Assembly (NCBI GenBank): GCA_005406025.1
Contig: BGZK01000281.1
Location: forward strand, 434,001-498,000
Direction: 5' to 3'
Source of the DNA: Eumeta japonica
Lineage: Eukaryota > Arthropoda > Insecta > Lepidoptera > Psychidae
DNA: 64,000 bases
Positions 1 to 10,185 of the stretch are shown here, one piece after another. The notes below the pieces were generated by a model. That model made no database searches. It had not been told where the DNA came from and worked only from the letters and a program-made list of their open reading frames with translations. The first letter of the stretch is position 1; each line of letters opens with the position of its first letter. The translations under genes and the position numbers were made by a program.

Positions 1-1130
1 GGTCGATTTATTAACTACCTAGCGTCGGATGCGCTGTACCCTGATTGGAGTCGTGATTTTCTATTTGCCTCAAATACTTAATATTTTACTAGACTATTAA
101 TTAGTTCTTTTGGTAAACAAAGATAATAATTTGAATTATTGAAATTCAATATATAAAATAAAAGGTAATTAAAAAAAAATAAAGGAGCTGGAAAAGTTAA
201 CAAGCGATAATTTTGAAATTTGTTTAGCGTTATGTTTATTGGGTAATTATTTTCACCTTCAGTTTATGAAGTCACACGTAAGGATTGCGCTATCTTGAAG
301 GTATCGTATTTCGAAGCGATCATTTTGTTGCAGTATTACATTGTTTATTTTTAATCATTGTAGCTCATCGCTACACCTGCCTTAGCATCTGATGGCGTCA
401 CTAGCCGTTTAAAATTGCTATTTCCACGAGCTAATAGTAGAGTCCTCTTCACTTCCACATGGAAACATGAATATTACACTAAAAATAAAAATTTTAACAG
501 AAAAAAAACGACTTCAAAACAAAAACTATTCCAAAACAAATTAATATGCACTAAAAAGCAAAAAAATAATTGCGTATTTTTCTACAACTTAATAATCTAC
601 TTACTTTTTTACCCATCAATTTGTAGGTAGATCTATGTGTTTACCACGCAAGAAGATAGATAGGTACATATCCTCTTCAAATTTAATTCAACACATACCT
701 ATGAATAACAAACAATGATCAAAATACTTTTTGAATTCTCCTAAGTAAAGTGAAATGAAAAATATTAGACTACTTAAAAGTCAATCAAATTATTACGATA
801 ACATAATGTAGTTACAATTATTGTTATTTTTGGAGTCAGTGTCTATTGCTAGGAATATTGTAGCGTTTCCTTGGCTGACACCGATTATTAAATGACTAGT
901 ATTGCAAGCCTTTATTTCATTTGTACATTAAAACGTCAATATTATTTACTAATAAATAGACTTCGTTCAATTTCCTGGAACTATTAAAATTGAAAATTTA
1001 TATAGGTATAATTACGTTAAAGCTGAGAATTGTATTAAGCAGTGAGACGTTCGTTGGATCGTATAAATTGCGTAGAGTGTTAATTGGCCCGACTGATGAG
1101 AAATTCCATCCTACAATCTTTTCATTTATA
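1..1130. other. AT-rich DNA without a recognisable gene
   Basis: I see no coding region or named repeat here. The only open frame of any length, near 415-630, is lysine- and asparagine-rich and reads like translated AT-rich noise. Confidence 0.5.
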
Positions 1131-1134
1131 TCGG

Positions 1135-1560
1135 GGAACTTAGAATTTAAACCCCCCCGTTCAATAGAGAATCACAAATGAGTACACGATCCATTAGATT
1201 CCTTTTAGTGAGCTCGTGTGGGACCCAAGTATCGAGCCTTTTCGTATATACAGTTGTTTTCAAATGGGTCTAAACTGTTTTGAGGTCAATCCCCAGCTCT
1301 TCGGCTACGCGCTAAGAACTAATATGCTGTTACGATCGTACTCTAATTTTTCCAAAATGGCATCGATTTTATCCGTAACAGATCGACTAGAGCGAGGTTC
1401 ATCTTCGACATCAAAATTACCGAACTGAAAACGCTTGAACCTGTTTTGTGCTACTCTTACTGACACAGCATTAGGTTCATAAACGATAGAACTTCTTTCG
1501 CGGCTTGTGTCGCGAAAAAAGTTCTTTTTTATAATGAAACTTCAAAGTGTATCGAATTTC
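1135..1560 (-). pseudogene. mariner transposase, N-terminal fragment, broken
   Basis: Read on the minus strand, the segment from about 1515 down to 1150 translates in shifting frames to a mariner (IS630-Tc1-mariner) N-terminal DNA-binding region. Visible peptides include VYEPNAVSVRVAQNRFKRFQ, then GNFDVEDEPRSSRSVTDKID, then LDTWVPHELTKRNLMDR. These are the classic helix-turn-helix region and the WVPHEL linker before the catalytic domain. At least two frameshifts separate them. The DDD catalytic part is not recognisable downstream (below about 1130), so the copy is truncated. A complete transposase of this family is about 340-350 residues; roughly 130 are represented here. It would have bound mariner terminal repeats and cut DNA. 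The remnant cannot encode an enzyme. The subfamily is not assigned. Confidence 0.85.
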
Positions 1561-1966
1561 TACGTTCAATAAAAAAAAATGGCGGAAAACTGTTCTTACC
1601 TTTTATTTTTTTTAAATGTTATATATTTAGTGGTACTAAAACTAGCCAAATACAAATAGCACAACCAAAAAGATTTTACTGCAAATTTTCACTTATAAAA
1701 TATAAAAAAACTTTTTCCCCACCCTAATATTATTTATGTCTCTCTCTTCCACAGAAATGTTTATCTCATAGATAAATAAAAAAAATATCTCATTTCATGA
1801 ATAGAATATTGTTAAATGTTTGTATAGTGTAAAAAATTAGGATTTATTTTAAATAATAATTCATATGATTAAATGTGTTTGTCGATTGGAGCCAACACTT
1901 AGCCGTTATTAAAAAATAAATATAAAATACAATTTCCTATATACCAAAAAAATAACGTACTACATA

Positions 1967-2167
1967 TCTATACATATATAATAAAAATAGGTTGTCTTTG
2001 TTCGCCAATCACGTAAAAACTACTAAACGTATAGACATAGGACTGGGACCATTCGATGCGGGATGATTTGTAGATGGTTCTAGGCTACGCATTTTTCGAA
2101 TTCCGTAAATCCTTCGCCATTTTATTTATAAATAAAAATTACCCATAGAAGCGGGCGGGACAGCTAG
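1967..2167 (+). mobile_element. Non-autonomous Helitron, 201 bp, both ends visible
   Basis: The element begins TCTATACATATATAATA and ends GAAGCGGGCGGGACAGCTAG. This gives the 5' TC and 3' CTAG of Helitrons. The flanking bases are A on the left (1966) and T on the right (2168), the expected A|T insertion site with no target duplication. There is no coding capacity. The internal sequence (TTGTTCGCCAATCACGTAAAAACTACT) is typical of short lepidopteran Helitrons. It would move by rolling-circle transposition only if a Rep-helicase acted in trans. Confidence 0.8.
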
Positions 2168-2570
2168 TTAACATATAAATGTTTATTTTAGACTTCAAAA
2201 GTTGTGTGTTTATGAAACTAGTAAGTTTTTTTCAGTTTTGCATACCCTGCCTGATTTTCTGTGCACACCCTTGGGAAAATAACAGTAAATCACACCGGGA
2301 AAATGTAGACGTCTTAAGGTCCTTTAAGGCCCTCAATTTGAAATAAACAGATTGTAGGGACATTGGTAAGATGATTTAACCTGGCACAATGCATTGAACA
2401 ATGAAAAATGCGACTACACTTTTTTCCCAACTTAATAATTTCTAAAAACAATTAAAAAAAATTGCAAAGCTTCTCCTTTCTCAAGCTCATTTTCATTCAT
2501 TAATAGTGTAGAGTTACATTTATTCATAAAGTGCGGTGAGAATAGGTTATTCTTTTTTTGAATTAGCTCA

Positions 2571-2617
2571 CGGAGCCCTCACTGCGCGACTTCGCTCGCA
2601 CTTGTCCGGTTTGGTTG
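2571..2617 (+). repeat. Terminal fragment of repeat family A
   Basis: GGAGCCCTCACTGCG, followed by CTTCGCTCGCACTTGTCCGG, matches the right edge of the 0.7-kb family seen whole at 42110-42905 and again as a fragment at 41088-41137. It is followed to about 2700 by a CpG-rich stretch of unknown nature that happens to leave a 64-codon minus-strand frame open; I do not consider that frame a gene. Confidence 0.55.
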
Positions 2618-2619
2618 TG

Positions 2620-4725
2620 ACGTTAACGCTACCGCGTCGGCTCCGCGCCGGCAACTGGCCGGATGTGATCGTGTCGCGTTCCAGTTCTCTTTATGCACGG
2701 CTAACATAAAACTAGGTTGCAAATGCGAGCCCAGATAAAAACTGAATCTGATGCGGGCTTGTGGCACTGTCAAACTATTGCAATAGAATTATAGTGCGGG
2801 CGAAGTAGTATCGAGCAGGTGTTTCCCTCGTAAAGGAACATATAGTTTCTGTCGAGAATCTTTGCCGTATCCATAAGTGATATCATAGAACGTTTTGATA
2901 GCATACGTACATTGACTACATACATATAAATCATTTAGCTAAAAATAGGATGTCTGAATGTGATTTTTACGATGTTAATATTTAAGTGAATGTCTGTTTC
3001 TTTCTTATCGTGTAATTTCTTTCCCATCCGTTTATCTGAATTAATACGGCTTCAGCACTATCGATGTAAGAAAATTAGGATTTTTTTAGAGATATTTTCA
3101 CTGCAGCAACAAGTCGTTTGTTTATACTAACATAGACATATACGCCTGAAAAGTTTGTTTGTTCGCGCTAACCTCAGAACTTAAGAAAAATCCTTTTGCC
3201 CTTATCATAGTGGTCCAATATCGATGTATGTTTGACCGCAATAATTTCAGGAAACACAAGTCTTATTTTAAAAAATCCACTTTGCGTTAGATAGCTCGTT
3301 TATTGAGAAATGTTAATGATTAACGAATGCAAGGATACGATCCGAAATAGCGGTGCAGTAATTATAAACTTCAACGAATTCAGTAGACAGACAGACAGAC
3401 AAGCACGAGAACAGTGACAGGCAATGCGGGTGCGGCGTCATTCGAAGAACCACCGAACTGTGAGCACCGAGACCACGAGGTAGTGTGGCGTGTGGAAATG
3501 TCGCGTGGTAGAAGACTAACGCTTCTCAAACGTTATTCTTTGTTCATTTAAGTTTATCAATGACCAGGAGTGAAATCGAGAACGGAACCTCGATCGGTAC
3601 TAATATTGGAATCCGAACCGTTATCAAGATCGTTCAACATAAAACATGAAAGATTTAGCTCTATAGTGGAGTTACAAATGGACAATTATTGTCAAAATAT
3701 ACGCTGTCATCGAAGTTAAATGTGTGTGTAATATTCAGACATAAAAAAACCACGAGTAAGTCTACCAAAATTAGCTTGCATTGCTTCATTCGTATCACTA
3801 CGAAAACACTTATAATAAAAAGGAGTTTCGCGTAAGCTTGTTAGTATTTCGTGCAAAAGTTACCAATGGGCGTAGATCTAAAGTCAGGCAGGCAGACCTT
3901 TAAAGTTAGTAGAACAATGTTTAAATATTTAGCTTTATTCTCCCGTCATCCCGTGTACTTTAAATTTCCTTTTCACTAAGCTCTTATTTTATCGTCGGAA
4001 TTACTTTGCGTACGCTACGAACTTAGAATGCAGAAAAGAGATTATTCAAATTGACTCGCGTGTTGCGGTAAACTGAGAAGCGATACTCACATACCAGATT
4101 TTGGGGGGAAGAGTTTGAACTGATTATCATTACGTAGACTCCTGTTTGCTTTTTATTGAATAGTTGTAGCGTCATAGTTGTGAATTAAAAGTTTCAAACC
4201 AGTTCAAAACAGTTATTCGTTACAATAACGGGTAGAACATTTTGTCCTTTTGTTCTTAACAATATTTCAAGTGTTACAAAAAGCCCACTTGTGAATACGC
4301 AATCAGGGACAAAGTAGGAATGGTTTTAACTAAAGTTTACTTTTGTGCTACTTCTTAGTTTCTAGTTATTATTGTTGATCTTACAAAACAAGCTAAAATT
4401 CATTAAATATGCGATGGGAGGCTATAATTGGGATATCTCTGCTAGATGAATCATGTAATTAGTAAATCCGGAGAAAAACCAGAGATACCGACATAGGTCA
4501 AAGAATTAGTAAGTTAAAATGGCAACGAGTAGTCTTGAAACGAACTAATTATTGAACAATATCTAAATTAATTCATCAAAACCATTTACAAACAAATCAT
4601 CGAACAAAATATTCTTAATTTTAATTTACTGACAATGTTGCGTTAAATCAATTATCGTCTACAATCCACCATTAGCCAAATATGAGAAAGCGTTTTTTAT
4701 AATTTTTCAAAAGTTTTTAAAATAA
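2620..4725. other. Unassigned intergenic or intronic DNA
   Basis: No open frame or known repeat stands out. A short CAGA run lies near 3384-3402, followed by a mildly GC-rich patch (about 3405-3500). The rest is AT-rich and unique-looking. Confidence 0.45.
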
Positions 4726-4730
4726 ACATG

Positions 4731-4803
4731 TGGGTGGTGTTGACTCAGTGGCTTCGATCCTGGGTCATACGTGAATGGATAAATGAGTTTTAACTTAAGT
4801 CAA
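4731..4803 (+). repeat. Partial SINE, family B
   Basis: GTTGACTCAGTGGCTTCGAT and the downstream AATGAGTTTTAACTTAAGTC match the tRNA-like head and body of the family also present at 6648-6800, 23105-23360 and 52788-52985. The middle of the tRNA head and the GTGCCTC core are missing. Confidence 0.45.
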
Positions 4804-4805
4804 AA

Positions 4806-6100
4806 TATAAAACCTCCTAAAAATAAAGCCATTCCAACCAACTGATTCTAAGTCGCAATGACTTCCTCTAAATCAAATTTTGCTTCCTTTATGAAGAGTA
4901 TTAAATAATAATAATAATTTATTTTGTTTATTCTTTATATAATATTTTCCTTCCATAAATGGCATTGTTATTTCATAAAATATTACGATTCCCAAGTCTA
5001 ACTTTAATATCCGAGTTCGAGTTTGTTTCAATGAATAAATTTCAACTTTGCTTTATAAGCCAGGTGTCTTCATTTAATTCATTCTTCATTTAAGGGCAGC
5101 TTTAGTCTATGTCTAAGCTACATTTTCGTGTCCCTTTTTTGTTTGCTCTATTTCAATAATTCATAAAAATTCTGATTTATTAACTTTTTTTATTTACTAC
5201 TGTCTAGCAATTATCAAAATTATGGTTACTATTTTTTTATTATCAATTAAAGCAAGTTTATCTTAAATTTCGTCAGTACTACCAAAAATATAAAAGTTTT
5301 CAAATAACAAAGTAATATAAAGGGAGAGATGAAAAATATGAATATAAATCACATTTCAAAGATGAGATTTTTTACATATTTAATCGATATTAGTTCGTTT
5401 TAGTTACAGCATGAAAGTCTTAAAGCTTACAAGGCCGCAAATATTTGTTTGATTCCAATTCTCTGAAGCTGCAAATGAATTCGAACATATCTCGAAATCG
5501 ATCTGTGAGCGATCGTTACGTGAACATTCTGAAATATTCGCGAACCAAACAGACGAGTAAACAGTAACCTTTTGAATAATGTAACGACCGGATCTCGTTA
5601 CGTTTCTAGGCCGATATCGGGAGAGGGACGCTCGACTTTTTTTCTTATTCATATCTTTTATAGTTCCACGCTCATAGAAGAGAGCTGGGAATAATTTTGT
5701 AGTATCAATTTGCATTTCTGGGACTTCAGTTAGGTGAATTGGCCGATACACCAAAATTTGGTTCAGGCGGTAAGAATTTCTAAAAATTTTTCTATTGGTA
5801 AATTAGAACTTATGGTTTGGCTTGATCCAGAATGCGTCAATTTCGATAGGTATTATGTGGATTTACTTTTTACGAACTGTATACTGAGGCACAGCATTCT
5901 ATATTTTATTCATATTAAACGTTCCATATTTCACATATTTCGAGACGGACGCCTCAGCTTACTCTTTGAGGCATTGAGTGATGTTTTAATTTGTCCTAAG
6001 CCAAAAACTTATAAGTCGTTTTGTCTGTCACGGTCAAGATCTTAGCCGATACTTCCTTTCAAATCAAAGGTCTCGATCCCACGACCTTATAAGGAATAAC
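4806..6100. other. AT-rich DNA with one unassigned 116-codon frame
   Basis: A minus-strand frame of 116 codons (5404-5754) and an overlapping plus-strand frame of 103 codons (5734-6045) exist. Neither resembles a family I recognise, and frames of this length occur in several non-coding repeats of this window, so I do not call them genes. Nothing else was seen. Confidence 0.4.
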
Positions 6101-6135
6101 ATATATATATATATATATATATAAATATATATATG
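6101..6135. repeat. (TA)n microsatellite
   Basis: An almost uninterrupted TA run of about 35 bp. It is the first of three long TA tracts in the window. Confidence 0.9.
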
Positions 6136-6139
6136 TTTC

Positions 6140-6645
6140 ATTTGATATTTCAAAGAACTTTGTTGTAAAGTATAATATCATAAGTCTGTTAGCAAAATAC
6201 ACTTATGTAACGTTCGGCATAAGAGAGTAGATCTCCTCGAGTTAACTTTACGATTGCACATAGTACGTCATTACGAGATCGCGAACACTGGCAACTTCGC
6301 CAACATAAAACTAAGAGAAAATTCCTTAGCGTGCATTCCCACGTCATACGCCTACGATGCGTGGGCGGGCGAGACGTAGGCGCTGAGCCACGAGGCACGT
6401 CATCGTCCGATCTACGAAAAGGGTGTGAAAAATCTACAACAATTTCGTAAGTGCTTACGCGTTATGAACTAGTTTCCATTTGACACATAATAAATCTGTA
6501 CATACGTGCTTACGCTATCTTATGATTACACAGCCGACGTCTGCGGCTTTTGGTAGTTTAGAAACAGTGCATTCTCACCAGCACTTCTGCAATCGGCATA
6601 CAAATATGACTGAATAGTTTTTATCTACAGCAGATAAAAATTCAT
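6140..6645. other. Unassigned DNA with a CpG-rich patch
   Basis: No gene was identified. Around 6330-6410 the base composition rises in G+C and CpG and includes GCGTGGGCGGGC. A 69-codon minus-strand frame across the patch has no recognisable relative. Confidence 0.4.
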
Positions 6646-6647
6646 TT

Positions 6648-6800
6648 GTGCCGTGGTTGTTCAGTGGATAAGAGCCATTATTTTGAAACTACAAGGTACG
6701 AGGTTTGATTAGTTTCATGGATGAAATGTGTAATAAATAGTTTATAACTTAATTGTAATGAAACTAATGATTCTGTGCCTCGTAAAGCGCGTTAAGCGTT
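6648..6800 (+). repeat. tRNA-derived SINE, family B
   Basis: The copy starts with a tRNA-like head, GTGCCGTGGTTGTTCAGTGG (A-box-like), followed by GAGGTTTGATTAG (degenerate B box). After about 50 bp it ends with TTCTGTGCCTCGTAAAGCGC GTTAAGC. This GTGCCTC..GAGCACGTTAAG core is shared with the copies at 23105-23360 (minus) and 52788-52985 (plus). RNA polymerase III would have transcribed it and a LINE would have mobilised it; the B box is decayed. Confidence 0.65.
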
Positions 6801-7496
6801 CCGTAAATTTTCATCAGAATGGCGATAGTAGCTGCCAAGAAGCAATATAATTGTAAATACAAACATGGTGGTGGAGTATGCCTCAGACATGACGACTGGC
6901 TTACATACAAATGATTTATGTTGTCGCTAGTAAGTTCAGATTTTGTAAACCTGTGGTAGAGGGTTTATGTTTTATGTTTTCTTTTAATCAACTTCGAAAA
7001 AGTAATGGATTCTTAATTTGTATTTTATTTGTATGTTATTTAATAGCTCCGACGTTTATGTACTGATTATTTAGAATTTTTTTAGGCAGAATTTATTGTA
7101 ATTGTTGTCTCACTCTAAATCTTTAAGATCCGATGTTGGAGTAAAAAAAGAAATAAAAGGTAGAGGAACTTCTAAGTTTATGATAGCAAACACATGGTGA
7201 TTATAATCCTGCTGATGAAATACCAAATGTAACAATAAAACCTTAGGGTACTTTTAAGACTAGCAGTGTACTGTATTCGTTCCTGCGATTTTGCTGACAT
7301 GTTCTGATGACAAGGTTGTTATTGCATTCCACAATTAAAAAAAAAAATTACATCTAAGAAATGATGGTCTTTAATGAGATCAAGTGTCGAGTAGTTGTAA
7401 TTTTCATACTAAATTCAGTTTAATTTTAATGAAAATAAAACTAATGTATTTATTACTTGTCATCAACGTAAGTTGCAATGCTGGCAAACAAACGTG
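6801..7496. other. No feature seen
   Basis: AT-rich sequence without recognised repeats or coding signatures. Confidence 0.4.
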
Positions 7497-7738
7497 TAAC
7501 ACGTGCATTGCTAATCGCGCGTCATCACGTTTTGCCAAGCCATCGTTAATTGGCCAATCACTCGATATCGCGTAATCATCGCTATCAATTTTCTAAGTAG
7601 AATAGCATGGCGGCTGCAGCAAAAGAACATATCATATTCATATCGCCTTATAGGAACGACCTCGCGATATCGCGTGATCTGCCATTTGGCGAGGACTCGT
7701 TATTACGAGATATTGCATGATTAGCAACGAAAGTGTTA
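7497..7738. mobile_element. Fold-back MITE-like element with about 87-bp inverted arms
   Basis: The left arm (7497-7583) and the reverse complement of the right arm (7652-7738) share TAACAC..TTGCTAATC, then a decayed CGTCATCAC/TATCTCG segment, then a degenerate GCCAA..GGC block, then GATCAC.CGATATCGCG. The arms are imperfect but clearly homologous along their whole length, with a spacer of about 68 bp. There is no coding capacity. This is the structure of a miniature inverted-repeat element; the superfamily and target duplication could not be fixed by eye. Confidence 0.6.
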
Positions 7739-7739
7739 A

Positions 7740-8440
7740 TCTGATCTCTAAATTATGGGACCAGTAGTCAATTTGACTTAAGTTAGAGTACTTAAAAACT
7801 TACTCAATAGTCCAAGCGCCTATGGCCAATACTGAGTCCCTCATGCTGTAGTAAAAAAATAAGGCTTTGACTATTCAACTATTAGTAACAATTAGATTAT
7901 TTAAAATGATATACTAAGTGAAATCCTTTTCAGTAAATTTTGACTTGAAATTTCTTCTAAAAATTTATTATAAAAGTAATTAATTTTGTACTCTTCCATA
8001 AATATACATGTTTATTTCAAGTTTTATTCACTTACTATCACACTATCAGTTTTATTTCAATAATTTGCTAATTCTAAACTCTATTAATTATGTCAAAACT
8101 GTTATGAGAAAATTACACACATGTAAAAGCAACTATATAATTTAAATAATAAATGTACCTAACATTATCAAAAGTTTAAAAATAATCGTATACGTTATAT
8201 GCATTAACACATGCACAATTAATACATATTCCTATGCATTTGTTTGCGGTTTGTCTGCGTACGGCAGCAGAAGCGCTATGTTTACATTAACACCGAGCCC
8301 CTGACGTCAAAGCGGAAGATTATTTTTGTTTAGCGTACAAATTGTTGAAAAGTATTATCCAAGTACGGGCGCGGCGTCGTAGTAAAATAGCTCTTAAAAT
8401 AGACATATTTATAACAAAAACACCCGACAAGAGAAAATAG
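7740..8440. other. No feature seen
   Basis: AT-rich DNA with no recognised element. Confidence 0.4.
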
Positions 8441-8466
8441 AACTCGCACCCTAAGGGTTCCGTACA
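8441..8466 (-). repeat. Terminal fragment of repeat family A
   Basis: AACTCGCACCCTAAGGGTTC CGTAC is the inverted form of the family A edge (compare GTACGGAAC..GACTCGCACTTGG at 41088-41137). Confidence 0.5.
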
Positions 8467-9180
8467 AACTTAGTTATTTATTTATGTAATTATTTACGTA
8501 TCGATAGCGACACTGGAGAGAGGCTGATGCTGGGATTACAGATATTTTTATCTAAAATTTTTTGAATCTTCTTAAAATCCGAATTTTGGAAGTCTTAAAT
8601 TTTATGGCGGGAGGTTAATAAGTGTACATCGGTATACATCATGATGTATATTCTAACTTCAAATGTAGGTTTAAAATCACAAAAAAAACTCATGTGAATG
8701 AGTTGAGTTGAGAGTCCTTGCATCTTAACGAATTTCATAGCAATGAGAAGTATTCTAAAAGTAAATTTTGGAAGAATTGAAAAAATTAAAAATACGAGTT
8801 TTTGTTAAATGCGTCATTTGATATATGAAATGAAAGATTTTATTCTCCGAAACAAAACACCTATTTTTAATTACAGAACGCATAGAGAACTGAGTTCATA
8901 GCTCTGGTTACAATACTACAAAATGAGATAATGATAAAGCGTTGACAAAAAAAAAATGAAATACATCCATATTTGAGTTTTTTTATAAAAAAATAAAATA
9001 CTTTATACATTATTAACAGTGTTTCAGTTACGAATACCGGAACAACGTTTTTTGGAGTTCTTTCTTATTTGAGGTTTGAATTCCAAACATTCAGTGGTTT
9101 GAGCGTGTATGACGAACAAACCACTGAACGGTTGGAATTTATTCTGTTCTTGAAGTTCCGAAAACTATCTATAGTTCAGT
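8467..9180. other. No gene seen
   Basis: AT-rich. A short inverted pair (TTCCAAACATTCAGTGGTTTG and CAAACCACTGAACGGTTGGAA, about 9072-9137) is the only local structure noticed. Confidence 0.4.
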
Positions 9181-9310
9181 CCTGGATTTGTCAATAGGCC
9201 GTGTAGGCCGCGGCCTAGGGGCGGCAGATTTCAGAAAATTATTAATTTAGAAAGGTACATAGGGCGGCGGAAATAAAGTGGCCTACACTCATAAAAAATA
9301 TAAATACGCC
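9181..9310. repeat. Short GC-rich interspersed repeat
   Basis: CCTGGATTTGTCAATAGGCC is followed by GTGTAGGCCGCGGCCTAGGG and GCGGCAGATTT, then a second GGGCGGCGGAAATAAAG. The composition is unlike the flanks. It resembles a dispersed insect repeat, but no class could be assigned. Confidence 0.4.
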
Positions 9311-9470
9311 ACTGCTATAGTTGATTGCGCTCTATAAAGTTATCATCGTTTTGGAGGTCAAAAGCAATAATTTTATTTCAAACTTGCAAAAAATTTAAAT
9401 GGTTTGATGAAACTCTAATAATTATTAGGAGTAATTGCATGTAAATTCATGACTGTATAATAATGCGTAT

Positions 9471-9865
9471 ACTAACTTCCGCCCACGTAGACATAAAATG
9501 GATTACTTCATCTTATATATCGATCGATTACGGTCTCAATCATGATTCTGATCGTTACCCCCCGTTCTCAGTTTTAATCCGTGTTCGGCTCTTGATGCCA
9601 ATTTGTCTCACATTCGATTCCAACAGTGATCCCTCTTTTGATTTCGAAGTCGTTCTCGACCTAAGTAGATTACAATTCTTGTCTCGCTCTGAATTCTGAT
9701 CTCGATACTTACCTTACCAATTCCGTTCATGTTCTTATTATAATTTGAGTCACACATTTGATTCCGACCTTGGTTCAGTTCTCGATTTCGATCTCTTCTA
9801 GTCTCGACTTTCGGTTCTGCTCTTCATCCCGTTCACAATTTAGTATCGTTACAGATCACGCTTCC
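9471..9865 (-). mobile_element. Helitron-like 3' end with degenerate hexamer array (minus)
   Basis: On the minus strand the element ends in GGCGGAAGTTAG at 9471, a decayed version of the lepidopteran Helitron end (GGCGGAAAGCTAG). Inside it, 9530-9860 is a degenerate array of roughly 6-bp words of the TTCGAT/TTCCAG/TCTCGT type. On the complementary strand these read GAAATCG, GAATCG, GAACGG and similar. The same type of array lies just inside an authentic Helitron end at 52035-52325. The 78-codon frame opened by the array is an artefact of its hexamer period. Confidence 0.55.
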
Positions 9866-9990
9866 GATTTAGACGGAGCTAGCGTCGAAATAAAATTTGG
9901 GTTATATTACTTGGAGATAGTGTAGCTTTCTATAAATTGAAAAATTTTTTAGAATATACTTAAATTTAAATATTAAAATAAATAAATCCA

Positions 9991-10016
9991 CGACACCATA
10001 TATCTATATGGTGTCG
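9991..10016. repeat. Perfect 12-bp-arm palindrome
   Basis: CGACACCATATA is followed by TC and then TATATGGTGTCG. The arms are perfect. It sits between two oppositely oriented hexamer arrays (9530-9860 and 10035-10125). Confidence 0.9.
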
Positions 10017-10029
10017 GGGTTAAAATAGA

Positions 10030-10178
10030 GTGTAGAACTGGGATTAGGATTAAGAGCGTTAGAGATCGAAATCAGAAACAGCACCGGAATCAAAATTGAA
10101 AGCGGAAACGAGATAATTGGGCTTGACAGTATAAAGTTCAATGAAAAAAATACGTAAGTGTCCACACGGGCGAAGCCG
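10030..10178 (+). mobile_element. Helitron-like hexamer array and decayed 3' end (plus)
   Basis: GA-rich hexamer words (GGATTA, GATCGA, AATCAG, GGAATC, AAATTG, AAAGCG) run from 10035 to about 10125. They are followed by GTCCACACGGGCGAAGCCGC near 10158-10177, which resembles the last 25 bp of lepidopteran Helitrons (GTGGACGAAGCCGCGGGC..CTAG) but lacks a clear CTAG. The orientation is opposite to the array at 9471-9865. Confidence 0.5.
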
Positions 10179-10185
10179 CGATCGA

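Noticed and set aside
5404..5754. 116-codon minus-strand ORF
   Set aside because: No recognisable motif, no upstream exon structure, and ORFs of the same length occur in plainly non-coding hexamer repeats here.
6359..6367. EGR/Stripe-type binding site GCGTGGGCG
   Set aside because: A single 9-bp match in a CpG-rich patch without a promoter or gene is not evidence of function.
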